The notes beneath the pieces were generated by a model. That model made no database searches, was not told the origin of the DNA, and saw only the letters and a list, made by a program, of their open reading frames with translations. A program made the position numbers and the translations under genes. A stretch of 12,953 bases of DNA from JBEAOO01 sp041164825. GTDB taxonomy: Bacteria; Pseudomonadota; Gammaproteobacteria; Burkholderiales; Burkholderiaceae_C. The DNA lies in assembly GCA_041164825.1 (NCBI GenBank), contig JBEAOO010000153.1:1-12953 (forward strand), written 5' to 3'. Below are positions 7,601 through 12,953 of the stretch, one piece after another; within the stretch, counting starts at the first letter, position 1, and the number at the start of each line of letters is the position of its first letter.

Positions 7601-8584
7601 CAAAGAATCGCCACGGTGCATCGACATGCGCACCACCGAGGCTTCCTTCAAGCCATCGTTGAGCTCGTCAAAATGACGCTCGAATGCGGCCACGGCGTCG
7701 GTCTTGACGGCGGTGTCGTAAGGCAAGGTGGCGCCCCACACACGCTCGCGCTCCTCCGGGTCACGGTCGTCAAAAAACTCGGTGAATCCCGAGATCAGGT
7801 CGGCCTTGGTGAACACCACATACACCGGCGCGAAGACCTCCAACTTCTCGGTCAACTCCTGCACCCGCTGGCGCAGTTGCTTGGCCAGCGCGATGGCGAA
7901 CTCAGGGCGGTTGCTCGACAGCTCTGACAAGCTGGCCGCGATGATCACGCCGTTGAGTGGTGCCTTGGGGCGATTGCGTTTGAGCAGCGACAAAAAGCCC
8001 AGCCACTCGCCCCGGTCTTCTTCGTGAATCGCATAGCGCCCGGCAGTGTCGAGCAAGATGCCTTCGGTGGTGAAAAACCAATCGCAATTGCGCGTGCCGC
8101 CAATGCCTTGAATCACCGACATCGACTTGTCGGAAAACGGGAAGTTCAGGCCCGAGCGCACCACGGCCGTGCTCTTGCCCGCAGCCGGGTTGCCGATCAC
8201 CGCATACCAAGGCAGCTCGTACATGGCGGCCGAGCCCGAGGTCAGGCCCAGCTTGGAGGTCTTGATGGTCTTGACCGCCTCTTGCATGCGCTCACGCAGG
8301 GCGGTGATTTCAGCGCGGCTTTCTTTGTCGGGTGCCGCCTGCACGGCACGCGCAGATTCGGCGTCCATCGCCGCTTCCAACTGCCGGCCCGCCTTGTGTG
8401 CGCGCCAGCGGCGCACGCCCCACACCACGCCCCAGATCAGCAGCAAGCTGGCCAGCACCGCCAGCGCCCAGATCAGGCCGACTTTGAGCGTGTCGGCCCC
8501 CAGCAGCAAAAACGCCGCCAGTGCCGCCAGCCCGATGACGGCCAAGGTGCGGGTGTCCAAAAGGAACGACCAGATTTTTTGCAT
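4649..8584 (-). CDS. tssM: TssM (IcmF-type), inner-membrane core of the T6SS membrane complex
   Basis: 1311 residues, within the usual range for TssM. Two N-terminal membrane helices (about 11-30 and 36-57) are followed by a cytoplasmic NTPase-like domain with Walker A GNPAAGKST (131-139), LLDTAGRY (177-184) and FTKAD (258-262). A third membrane helix lies at 448-470. The rest is the large periplasmic region that contacts TssJ in known systems, with the C-terminal beta domain from RFQILPTPVPGLSEYTIEI onward. An intact Walker A is notable because some TssM proteins lack it. A Gly-rich linker (AGGGGASAGGGGGGGG) and an Ala-rich tail flank that C-terminal domain. A run of nine Cs at 4731-4739 (Gs on the coding strand) lies near the 3' end. 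ATG 8584 gives the standard N-terminus MQKIWSFLLD. It starts 27 nt after the thiolase-like gene, and its stop overlaps tagF. Confidence 0.97.
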   Translation of the reverse strand: MQKIWSFLLDTRTLAVIGLAALAAFLLLGADTLKVGLIWALAVLASLLLIWGVVWGVRRWRAHKAGRQLEAAMDAESARAVQAAPDKESRAEITALRERMQEAVKTIKTSKLGLTSGSAAMYELPWYAVIGNPAAGKSTAVVRSGLNFPFSDKSMSVIQGIGGTRNCDWFFTTEGILLDTAGRYAIHEEDRGEWLGFLSLLKRNRPKAPLNGVIIAASLSELSSNRPEFAIALAKQLRQRVQELTEKLEVFAPVYVVFTKADLISGFTEFFDDRDPEERERVWGATLPYDTAVKTDAVAAFERHFDELNDGLKEASVVRMSMHRGDSLPPGVLTFPLEFAALKAPLRTFISTLFEDNPYQFRPIFRGFYFTSAVQEGESTARASRRVAERFALSPQREGDSVLAATAAATEAGAQGGFFLRDLFSKVIFADQKLVQQYTSRSKLRWRYAAFLGGALLLGTALAGWTWSYVGNRQLVANVQADLNKAIKLQEGRVDLQSRLQALEIVQDRVGQLQRYREERPWTLTLGLYQGDAVEERLRATYLAGLQEVMLKPTSQTLASYLGEVNSGAANLKPVLRTPGGSPANGQGGDDKLGANSGVYVAASPTSVPDAYNALKAYIMLGDRSRMEPGHLGDQATRFWRVWLEANRGAMPREDMIRSAEHIMSFALTQVSAPDFPEVQTNLAVLDTTRENLRRVVKGMPAVERVYAEIKARAATRYPTMTVARLVEDADKDIVAGSYAISGTFTREAWEGFIDDAFKEASTKESQADDWVLKAASADDLTLEGSPEQIRKALVQLYKSEYVVEWQKFMQGVSVKEFRSFEQAVVSMNRLGDPAASPVGKLIQALYDQTSWDNPSILNDRLAKGQKTFVDWFKQSIMRMAPSQMEVKVDMTTGQAAIPMGPIGKEFAGLTRLMVSRDSTPTLIRNYLQALSKVRTRFNQMKNQGDAGPPSRQLMLQTLEGTSELSEALKLVEEQMLNGQTEAAKATLRPLLVRPLIQSFAVIVAPAETEINRVWAAQVYEPFQRTLAGKYPFDKASRMEATGGEIAKVFGPEGSVAKFSEQALGALVVRRGDTVTPRTWAEIGLQLRPEFAAGFPSWVAALPGQAGGGGASAGGGGGGGGAGAAPAAASDQQTRFQILPTPVPGLSEYTIEIDGQQLRYRNGVASWTDFVWPGQGTPGVRITGVTTDGRPVEFLNEPGAYGLEKMLGGANRRRVSPGWFELTWRNGNVGVTAQLKLIASPTSSAPAAGAGSAAGGAAGGAAPDTPSASGSLRGAQLPAQVVGGGAAVATVAGATPVPVAPSSAAASGVRP
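4731..4739. repeat. Nine-base homopolymer (C9/G9) in the 3' end of tssM
   Basis: A run of nine Cs on the plus strand reads as GGG GGG GGC within Gly codons of TssM (QVVGGGAAV), about 28 codons before the stop. Runs this long are prone to slippage. A loss of one G would shift translation into a frame that stays open across the tssM stop down to 4513. That would replace the last residues of TssM with about 70 others and pass through the tagF start. Confidence 0.8.
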
Positions 8585-8611
8585 GGAGAGTGGGTATCCG
8601 GGAAAAGGGGG

Positions 8612-10153
8612 TCAAGCAGCAGCGGCAGCCGCGGCGGCCGGCTTGGGATCAGACGCGGGCTCGGCCGTGGGCGTGAGCAACAGCGCAAAGCGCTCGAACG
8701 CGGGCAGCGCACCCAGCACCATCACTGGCGCCTCAGACTGCTGAACCTGCCGCGCCGACAAACCGGCGCAAGCCAGCAAACGCGCCAGGCCCAGGTCGCC
8801 ACAGCCCACGCCGAGGCGCAACACGTCTTGCGTCGCGTCGAGGTGCGGCAGTGCCGATTGCACCGCCTCAAACAGCTCACTCGCACGCGAGCCGCGTTGA
8901 TCGGCATCGCTGGTCAGGTGCGCCACGGCCTCCAGCGACCACCCGCTCGCCACGGCCGCATCGGTGGCCACATTCACCATCGTCGTGGGGCCCACGCGGC
9001 CCAGTGCATCGGCCGATTTGTCTCGGCGCATCACCCGCGCGCTTTGCAACCAGCACAGGGGCGGTTCGGCGCCTGGGAGTTCGGGCCAGTCAGGCGTTGC
9101 CCACACCAGCGCACCGGCGCCCTCGCCTGGCACGCGGCCACGCGGGTTGGCGCCCGAGAAGAGTTCTTGGCGCGCCGCCAGCTCCGCCACGGCCAGCTCG
9201 CTGACGCCACTGTCGGCGCCCACCAGCACGAGCAAGCCGGCCTGCTTTTGATTCAACCAAAGCTGCAACTGACGCTCGCCGTGTTGCCACAGCGCTTCGG
9301 CGTGCTCCATGGGGTGCACGTGCAACTGCACGGCAGACGTTTGCGCACGCGGGTTGGGGTGCTCACCCAAGGCCGCTGCGCGTGCCGCGCTGAGCAACGG
9401 CGCCACTTGCGCTTCGATCCAGGCCGTGGCCAGTCGTTGGGTCTGGGCCGACCATTGCGCGGGAATGCCCACCCGAACGCTCACCTCGGGTGGCATCGGC
9501 GCAGCACGGTTCGGGCTTGCAACGGGCGCCAAGGCGGGCCACTGGGCCTCCAGCGGCTCGGCCAATTCGGCCAGCACATCTCGCAAGAGCGTCAACGCCC
9601 GCAGCGCCTCAACCGGTGGCTCGTAGTGCGCCCAGGCATCGGGTGTGCTGGCGGCCCACGCCTGCACCAGCACCGCCGCTTCCGCCGCCACCGCCTCGGT
9701 GTCGAGCTCGGGCATGGCGGCAGTGAACACGGCCACGCCCTCATCGTCTTTGATGTCCGGATCCAGATCGGCCTTGCAGTCACCTTGGCCGATGGCTTGT
9801 TGAACCGAGCGCCATTCGGTGCCGGCACGCAGTTGCACGGCGGCGACCAGCACCTTGGCGCGGGGCCGCTGCGGGGCCAGCAACGCGGCGTCGCCGGATG
9901 CTGTGGCTGGCGCACCTGGGCCTGCCGCCGCTGGCAACGCGACGGGTGCCGCCGCGTAGCGGCGCAGGCGCCGCACGGCCCACACCGTGAACACCAGACC
10001 CGCGGTGAGGGCCAACGGCAGCAGGGCGAGGTTGAGCACCAAGTCAGCGCTGCCGGGATCGAACTGGCTCGACTCCCAGCGCCACAGCGTGCTCAGCCAC
10101 ACCAGTGCAGTGACGGCGAGCAATACCGCAAGGATCTTCCAGACTTTGGACAT
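8612..10153 (-). CDS. Two-TM inner-membrane protein with cytoplasmic thiolase/KAS-like domain, T6SS-associated, function unknown
   Basis: 513 residues. Two N-terminal membrane helices (about 6-24 and 38-61) are separated by a short loop, and the RRLRRY that follows places the bulk of the protein in the cytoplasm. After an Ala/Pro linker (about 68-95) the protein looks like a diverged beta-ketoacyl-synthase/thiolase fold. LLVLVGADSGVSELAV (307-322), then RQELFSGANPRGRVPGEGAG (329-347, compare 'GrL...NPdGfiPGEaAgALl' in KAS-like proteins), then VGCGDLGLARLLACAG (449-464) with a final hydrophobic strand and ERFALLLT (487-494), match the order of the second half of that fold. I see no clear catalytic Cys-His-His set, so enzyme activity is doubtful. 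The tail is SDPKP followed by eight alanines. It sits between PAAR and tssM (27 nt before tssM), so a T6SS role such as scaffold, adaptor or chaperone is inferred. I do not recognise a named family. Confidence 0.8.
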   Translation of the reverse strand: MSKVWKILAVLLAVTALVWLSTLWRWESSQFDPGSADLVLNLALLPLALTAGLVFTVWAVRRLRRYAAAPVALPAAAGPGAPATASGDAALLAPQRPRAKVLVAAVQLRAGTEWRSVQQAIGQGDCKADLDPDIKDDEGVAVFTAAMPELDTEAVAAEAAVLVQAWAASTPDAWAHYEPPVEALRALTLLRDVLAELAEPLEAQWPALAPVASPNRAAPMPPEVSVRVGIPAQWSAQTQRLATAWIEAQVAPLLSAARAAALGEHPNPRAQTSAVQLHVHPMEHAEALWQHGERQLQLWLNQKQAGLLVLVGADSGVSELAVAELAARQELFSGANPRGRVPGEGAGALVWATPDWPELPGAEPPLCWLQSARVMRRDKSADALGRVGPTTMVNVATDAAVASGWSLEAVAHLTSDADQRGSRASELFEAVQSALPHLDATQDVLRLGVGCGDLGLARLLACAGLSARQVQQSEAPVMVLGALPAFERFALLLTPTAEPASDPKPAAAAAAAA

Positions 10154-10253
10154 GGGAGCAACAAAGGGCGCTCAGGGCGCCGGCATTCCATCGAGGTAAG
10201 TGCCACGTGCCCGGGAGGCAAGTGGCATCAGGGCGCGTGCGCCGGGCCGGGTG
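10154..10253 (-). other. 100-base gap with dyad symmetries between PAAR and thiolase-like gene
   Basis: The gap holds two inverted repeats: GGCGC (10167-10171) with GCGCC (10177-10181), and TGCCAC (10201-10206) with GTGGCA (10222-10227). Neither is followed by a T-run in the direction of transcription. The gap could partly uncouple PAAR expression from the tssM part of the operon, or simply stabilise mRNA ends. No promoter can be named with confidence. Confidence 0.3.
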
Positions 10254-10520
10254 TCAGCCAGAGCTGCTGACCGCCTGCGCCGAGATCAGCATTGCACCGC
10301 ACGACGTGCGGTCGCCATGGCGGGCCGCTGGCTGACCATCAATGATCATGGTCGGATCGCCGCTGACGATGACCGATGGGCTGTGACGCCGATGCGGACA
10401 GCTCACTTGATCCCCCACTCGCGCAATGCGCTTGCCGTGCGTATCTGTGGTGCCACAGGCCGAAGTCACGACCCCGCCGTGGTCTGTGGTGTCGCCCAAC
10501 ACGATGAAAGGTCGCCCCAT
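10254..10520 (-). CDS. PAAR-domain spike-tip protein (single domain)
   Basis: 88 residues from ATG 10520. The whole protein is one PAAR domain: GRPFIVLGDTTDHGG (2-16), a middle repeat HGKRIARVGDQVSCPHRRH (28-46), then IIDGQPAARHGDRTSCG (59-75), which contains a literal PAAR motif at 64-67. H14, C41/H43, H68 and C74 are candidates for the zinc site that stiffens the cone tip. PAAR proteins sit on the VgrG trimer, sharpen the spike and can carry effectors. This one has no extension, so any effector would be separate. The frame also offers an ATG at 10565, which would add 15 residues (MCGMATGAAQGAIKK). I prefer 10520 because the PAAR consensus begins there and a GGAG lies 11 nt upstream. It lies 81 nt after tagX in the same direction. 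Confidence 0.92.
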   Translation of the reverse strand: MGRPFIVLGDTTDHGGVVTSACGTTDTHGKRIARVGDQVSCPHRRHSPSVIVSGDPTMIIDGQPAARHGDRTSCGAMLISAQAVSSSG

Positions 10521-10601
10521 TTTTTTGATCGCTCCCTGCGCTGCCCCAGTGGCCATGCCACACATCTGGTCGGCTCAGAGTTTACCGGCTGCCCCGCCCT
10601 T

Positions 10602-11456
10602 TCAGGCTCCCACTTTAGGGCGAATGGTCCCGGGGCGTCGCAACTCGATGTGCCCCAGGTCGGCGTTCTTCCAGCGCCCGCCCCAGGTCAACCCCACCCG
10701 TTGCGCCACTTCGCCATACAGCTCATAGCCCCGCATGGCCCAAGGCTCACGCTCCGAGATCACCAGTTTTCCATGGCGGATGAAAGCACTGTCGGCGGCC
10801 ATGCCGTACTGGTGGTAGCTCTGCCACGCGCCGGCATTGGTCACGTTGGCGCCCAGGCTGGCCAAGAGCGTTTGGCGCTCTGGGCTCCGATAGCCCTCCA
10901 GCAGCGCCATCTCGTAACCGTGCTCCTCGCGCATGATGCGGTAGACCAGCAGCAGGCGCTGCTGAAACTCCGCGTCCATGCGCTCCCAGCGCCGATCTGC
11001 GGTGGCCAGCTGTGGGCGCACTTGCTCCACCTCTGCGGTGCTGAACACCTCGGGCGGCAGCGGTGGCGGAGGCACCAGCTGCTCCCCCTGCAGCAAGGCG
11101 GCCACCACGGCATCGGGCGGCGGGGCCTCGCTGCCATCAAAGTCTGCAGCGGTGTGCGCGCCGCGGAGCAGGTACACCACTGCCGGAGGCAGCACCAGCA
11201 GCAGCGCCGCCACACTCAAGCCCAGCGCATGGCGCCCCACCCAGCGCTGCCCGCCCTGCACGGCCCCACCGGCCTGCATCCAGCCATGGCGTGCCCGGAG
11301 GGTGGCGGCAGACCGGGCGCGAGCCTGCCTGTGGCGGGCCCGTGTTGCTGCGCGTCCGAGGCGGGCCGCCACACTCTCTCGCAGTCCGGGCAGCAACAGC
11401 CATGCCGCCACCGCACAGGCGAGCAAAAAATAGGCAATCACGGCCAGCCACATCAT
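10602..11456 (-). CDS. tagX: TagX-like membrane-anchored M15 peptidoglycan peptidase
   Basis: 284 residues from ATG 11456. There are two membrane helices (about 3-23 and 77-97) with a very Arg-rich loop between them. By the positive-inside rule that loop is cytoplasmic, and both ends, including the enzyme, are periplasmic. The C-terminal half is an M15 (VanY/L-Ala-D-Glu endopeptidase-type) domain: EGYRSPERQ (187-195), SYHQYGMAADS (213-223, zinc ligands H215 and D222), an ELYGE region (245-249) and DLGHIEL (266-272, third ligand H269). TagX of Acinetobacter is a membrane M15-family peptidoglycan hydrolase needed for T6SS assembly, and this protein has the same design and setting. A TTG at 11513 would extend the N-terminus by 19 polar residues, but the helix starting at the ATGATG is the better beginning. 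First gene of the minus-strand operon, divergent from the TolA-like gene. Confidence 0.85.
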   Translation of the reverse strand: MMWLAVIAYFLLACAVAAWLLLPGLRESVAARLGRAATRARHRQARARSAATLRARHGWMQAGGAVQGGQRWVGRHALGLSVAALLLVLPPAVVYLLRGAHTAADFDGSEAPPPDAVVAALLQGEQLVPPPPLPPEVFSTAEVEQVRPQLATADRRWERMDAEFQQRLLLVYRIMREEHGYEMALLEGYRSPERQTLLASLGANVTNAGAWQSYHQYGMAADSAFIRHGKLVISEREPWAMRGYELYGEVAQRVGLTWGGRWKNADLGHIELRRPGTIRPKVGA

Positions 11457-11656
11457 GGGTGCGCAAACGTTTTGAAACTCATTGTTGGAACCTGCAAACC
11501 CGCAGCGTGACAAACGCGCTCAGATGCCTTTGCCGCGGCGGGTTCGCCCACTACCTAGAATCGCCATCCACTCAACCCGCTGTGACGGGCCCCCGCACCA
11601 TCCGCTGAGCCCCTGCGCCCGGCCGGCCGCCGCCCTTGGAACCAGACACCGCCGCC
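11457..11656. promoter_or_regulatory. Divergent intergenic/promoter region (tagX and TolA-like gene)
   Basis: A 200-base gap between two divergent starts must hold both promoters. For the plus strand, TAGAAT (11556-11561) is a good -10 box. TTGCCG at 11530-11535 is a poor -35 partner, as the spacing is 20. For the minus strand, TTGTCA (complement of about 11506-11511) is a plausible -35 without a convincing -10. A palindrome AAACGTTT (11465-11472) lies 9 bases upstream of the tagX ATG and could be an operator or chance. No strong Shine-Dalgarno sequence precedes either start. Confidence 0.35.
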
Positions 11657-12619
11657 ATGAATCCGCCCACGTCGCAGCCCAACGCCCCCCGCAGCGCCCG
11701 CCCCGAGTTGTTCGGTGCCAGCTCGGCTCACACCGACGCCCGGCCCGACGCAGGGCCCAGCATCTTAGCCAGCATCGAGGGCGGCCCGGCCGCGCCCACC
11801 AGCGCAGGGCGTGGCGTCCCAAGGTGGAAGGCAGGCTTGGCCGCATTGGTGGTGGCCGGCGCTGGGGTATGGGGGTGGACCTCGCTCAGCGGAGCATCCC
11901 CAGACGCACCCACAGCAGTCGCCTCTGCCTCGAAGAACGCGCCGGCGGCGGCAGCGCGCAGTGCATCCGCCGTGGTCGTCCAGGCCGCACCCGCGCCTGC
12001 CGCCGCCAGCACAACCGCCACTGCGATCACCACCACCACCGCGAGCGCACCTTCACAAACCGCAGCCAAGCAAGTCAACCCATCCACAGCGGGAGCGAGC
12101 GCCGCCGCCGCCACGCTGGTCGCGCGCGCTGCCCCGTCCAAAGAGACTGCACCCGCGGCGGCGGCCGGCAAGGCGGCAGCTGCGGCCTCGGCCGCCGAGC
12201 GCGAAGCCGCGGCGGACCTGCGAAAGGAACAACGCCGCCGAGATCGCCTAGCCGCCCGAGCTGCCCAGGCCGCGCAAGCACAAGCCGCGGCTGATCGCAA
12301 AGCCGACTCCGAACGCAAAGCCAAGGCCATGTTGACAAAGCCCAAGGCCGAACCCAACGCCGTCAAAGCGGCCGCATCGCCGGGCACCAAAGCCACGCCC
12401 GCCCCTGCGGTCCACGACACGCCGGGCTCCGCCGAAAACGACACCCGCTTGCTCGAGGCCATGCTGCCGCACTTGCCGAAGGTCGAGCACAAAACCACCA
12501 GCAAAGCCTTCCGCAAGGCCTGCGGCCAGCTCAGTGGCGACGCGCAAGACCAGTGCCGCGCCAAATTCTGTGCCGGCCCTGGCAAGACCAACGTGGCCTG
12601 CACGGCCGCAGCCCACTGA
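11657..12619 (+). CDS. TolA/TonB-shaped membrane protein with Ala-rich stalk and four-Cys C-terminus, T6SS-linked, function unknown
   Basis: 320 residues from ATG 11657; an upstream TTG at 11636 in frame would add 7 residues but has no support. A polar, Pro-rich cytoplasmic N-terminus (1-57) leads to one membrane helix (about 58-75, WKAGLAALVVAGAGVWGW). Next is a long Ala/Thr/Pro-rich stretch (76-165), then an Ala/Lys/Arg-rich, probably helical stalk (about 166-235, AEREAAADLRKEQRRRDRL and ERKAKAMLTKPKAE). The C-terminal domain (about 258-320) has four cysteines, C289, C300, C305 and C315, well placed for two disulfides in the periplasm. The overall plan resembles TolA or TonB, but the C-terminal domain is not recognisable as either. 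It lies upstream of vgrG and divergent from tagX, so a T6SS or envelope-spanning role is inferred only from position. Low-complexity sequence makes homology hard to judge. Confidence 0.75.
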   Translation: MNPPTSQPNAPRSARPELFGASSAHTDARPDAGPSILASIEGGPAAPTSAGRGVPRWKAGLAALVVAGAGVWGWTSLSGASPDAPTAVASASKNAPAAAARSASAVVVQAAPAPAAASTTATAITTTTASAPSQTAAKQVNPSTAGASAAAATLVARAAPSKETAPAAAAGKAAAAASAAEREAAADLRKEQRRRDRLAARAAQAAQAQAAADRKADSERKAKAMLTKPKAEPNAVKAAASPGTKATPAPAVHDTPGSAENDTRLLEAMLPHLPKVEHKTTSKAFRKACGQLSGDAQDQCRAKFCAGPGKTNVACTAAAH

Positions 12620-12641
12620 CCCGCCATCAGGGGGGCGACAC

Positions 12642-12693
12642 GCCCGGAGCCGGGCCCACACCCCAGTGTTGGGCGGCCACCCCCCTTTGGGTG
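12642..12693 (+). terminator. Weak stem-loops after the TolA-like gene
   Basis: GCCCGG (12642-12647) pairs with CCGGGC (12650-12655), and CACCC (12678-12682) pairs with GGGTG (12689-12693), followed by ATTT. Both are short and lack a real T-run, so termination would be partial at best and vgrG might be co-transcribed. Confidence 0.3.
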
Positions 12694-12770
12694 ATTTGGC
12701 GACAAAGCGCAAGCCAAACTGTCGAAATGCGCGGCTCAGCGGCGAAAATCCGCGCCGGGCACGACGCCCC

Positions 12771-12784
12771 CAGGGACAAGACCA
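12771..12784 (+). promoter_or_regulatory. Ribosome binding site of vgrG
   Basis: AGGGA at 12771-12775 lies 9 bases before the ATG at 12785. This is one of the clearer Shine-Dalgarno sequences in the window and fixes the vgrG start. Confidence 0.6.
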
Positions 12785-12953
12785 ATGATCGATCGCCTCA
12801 GCGACGCCGCACACAGCGCCAGCAGCGCATTGCAAAGCCAACTCAGCCAACTGCTCGCCGGTTGGGGCAGCGCCGAGCGGCTCTACACCTTGGCGGGCGA
12901 GGGACAAGTGGCCGAGTTGATGGTCGAGCGCTTCAGCGCGGTGGACGCGCTGA
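12785..12953 (+). CDS. vgrG: VgrG/TssI spike protein, 5' fragment
   Basis: The first 56 codons of a gene cut by the right edge. It starts MIDRLSDAAHSASSALQSQL and continues AERLYTLAGEGQVAELMVERFSAVDAL. The 'RLYtL..........LmVERFsavdaL' pattern is the usual start of the gp27-like domain of betaproteobacterial VgrG proteins, after a short helical leader. VgrG trimers cap the Hcp tube, carry the PAAR tip and deliver effectors. The body, and any C-terminal effector extension, is outside the window. The presence of vgrG beside the TolA-like gene and on the same locus as a free PAAR fits a spike made of two gene products. The call rests on a short stretch. Confidence 0.8.
   Translation, partial: MIDRLSDAAHSASSALQSQLSQLLAGWGSAERLYTLAGEGQVAELMVERFSAVDAL

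Noticed and set aside
8024..10270. Very long plus-strand open frame (748 codons) opposite the thiolase-like gene and the tssM 5' end
   Set aside because: Arg/Gln/His/Gly-rich composition with no domain features. It is the antisense shadow of GC-rich coding sequence on the minus strand, whose two products are family-like.
11457..11513. TTG-initiated 19-residue N-terminal extension of TagX
   Set aside because: A rare start codon giving a polar, Cys-containing leader before the membrane helix, with no ribosome binding site. The ATGATG at 11456 is a better start.
12690..12715. Possible sigma-54 (-24/-12) promoter upstream of vgrG (TTTGGCGAC... CGCAAG)
   Set aside because: It lacks the GG(N10)GC spacing and sequence of a real -24/-12 element.
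11728..12717. Minus-strand open frame of 329 codons opposite the TolA-like gene
   Set aside because: The plus frame has a sensible TM, stalk and Cys-domain layout and a sensible stop. The minus frame is an Ala-rich shadow. Because both are low complexity, this rejection is less certain than the others.

Overview
The window is a GC-rich stretch from a proteobacterium, most likely a Burkholderiales/Comamonadaceae-type betaproteobacterium. That placement rests on codon choice, the TssA, TssM and TagF sequence types, and the accessory gene order; it is an inference, not a database result. It holds the accessory and membrane part of a type VI secretion system (T6SS) locus. Sheath, baseplate and ATPase genes (tssB, C, E, F, G, K, H) and tssJ/tssL are not in view and must lie elsewhere.

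Layout. Bases 2-691 carry the 3' end of an unrecognised gene with a coiled-coil start and an ankyrin-like helical middle. Bases 692-1626 have no convincing gene. They contain a near-perfect 12-bp direct repeat, a tRNA-3'-end-like segment and a strong intrinsic terminator, which together look like the edge of a genomic island. tssA (1627-2718, +) follows and is convergent with a long minus-strand operon. A 9-bp tandem repeat array and a perfect 9-bp hairpin lie between the two convergent ends.

The minus-strand operon is transcribed from about 11456 down to 2846. Its order is: a membrane-anchored M15 peptidase (TagX-like), a small PAAR spike-tip protein, a two-TM protein whose cytoplasmic domain resembles a degenerate beta-ketoacyl-synthase/thiolase fold, TssM, TagF, and a periplasmic BON/OmpA-type peptidoglycan-binding protein. 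tssM and tagF overlap by ATGA, and tagF and the OmpA gene are 4 nt apart, so these three are probably translationally coupled.

Divergent from tagX, on the plus strand, are a TolA/TonB-shaped protein (one TM, an Ala/Lys-rich periplasmic stalk and a four-cysteine C-terminus) and then the first 56 codons of a vgrG, cut by the window edge.

Putative division of labour: TssM forms the inner-membrane channel. TagX opens peptidoglycan for the trans-envelope complex, and the OmpA-type protein may anchor it to the wall. TssA primes and caps the sheath. VgrG plus PAAR form the spike, and TagF restrains firing after translation. The thiolase-like protein and the TolA-like protein have no role I can name. 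They are the best candidates for something undescribed.
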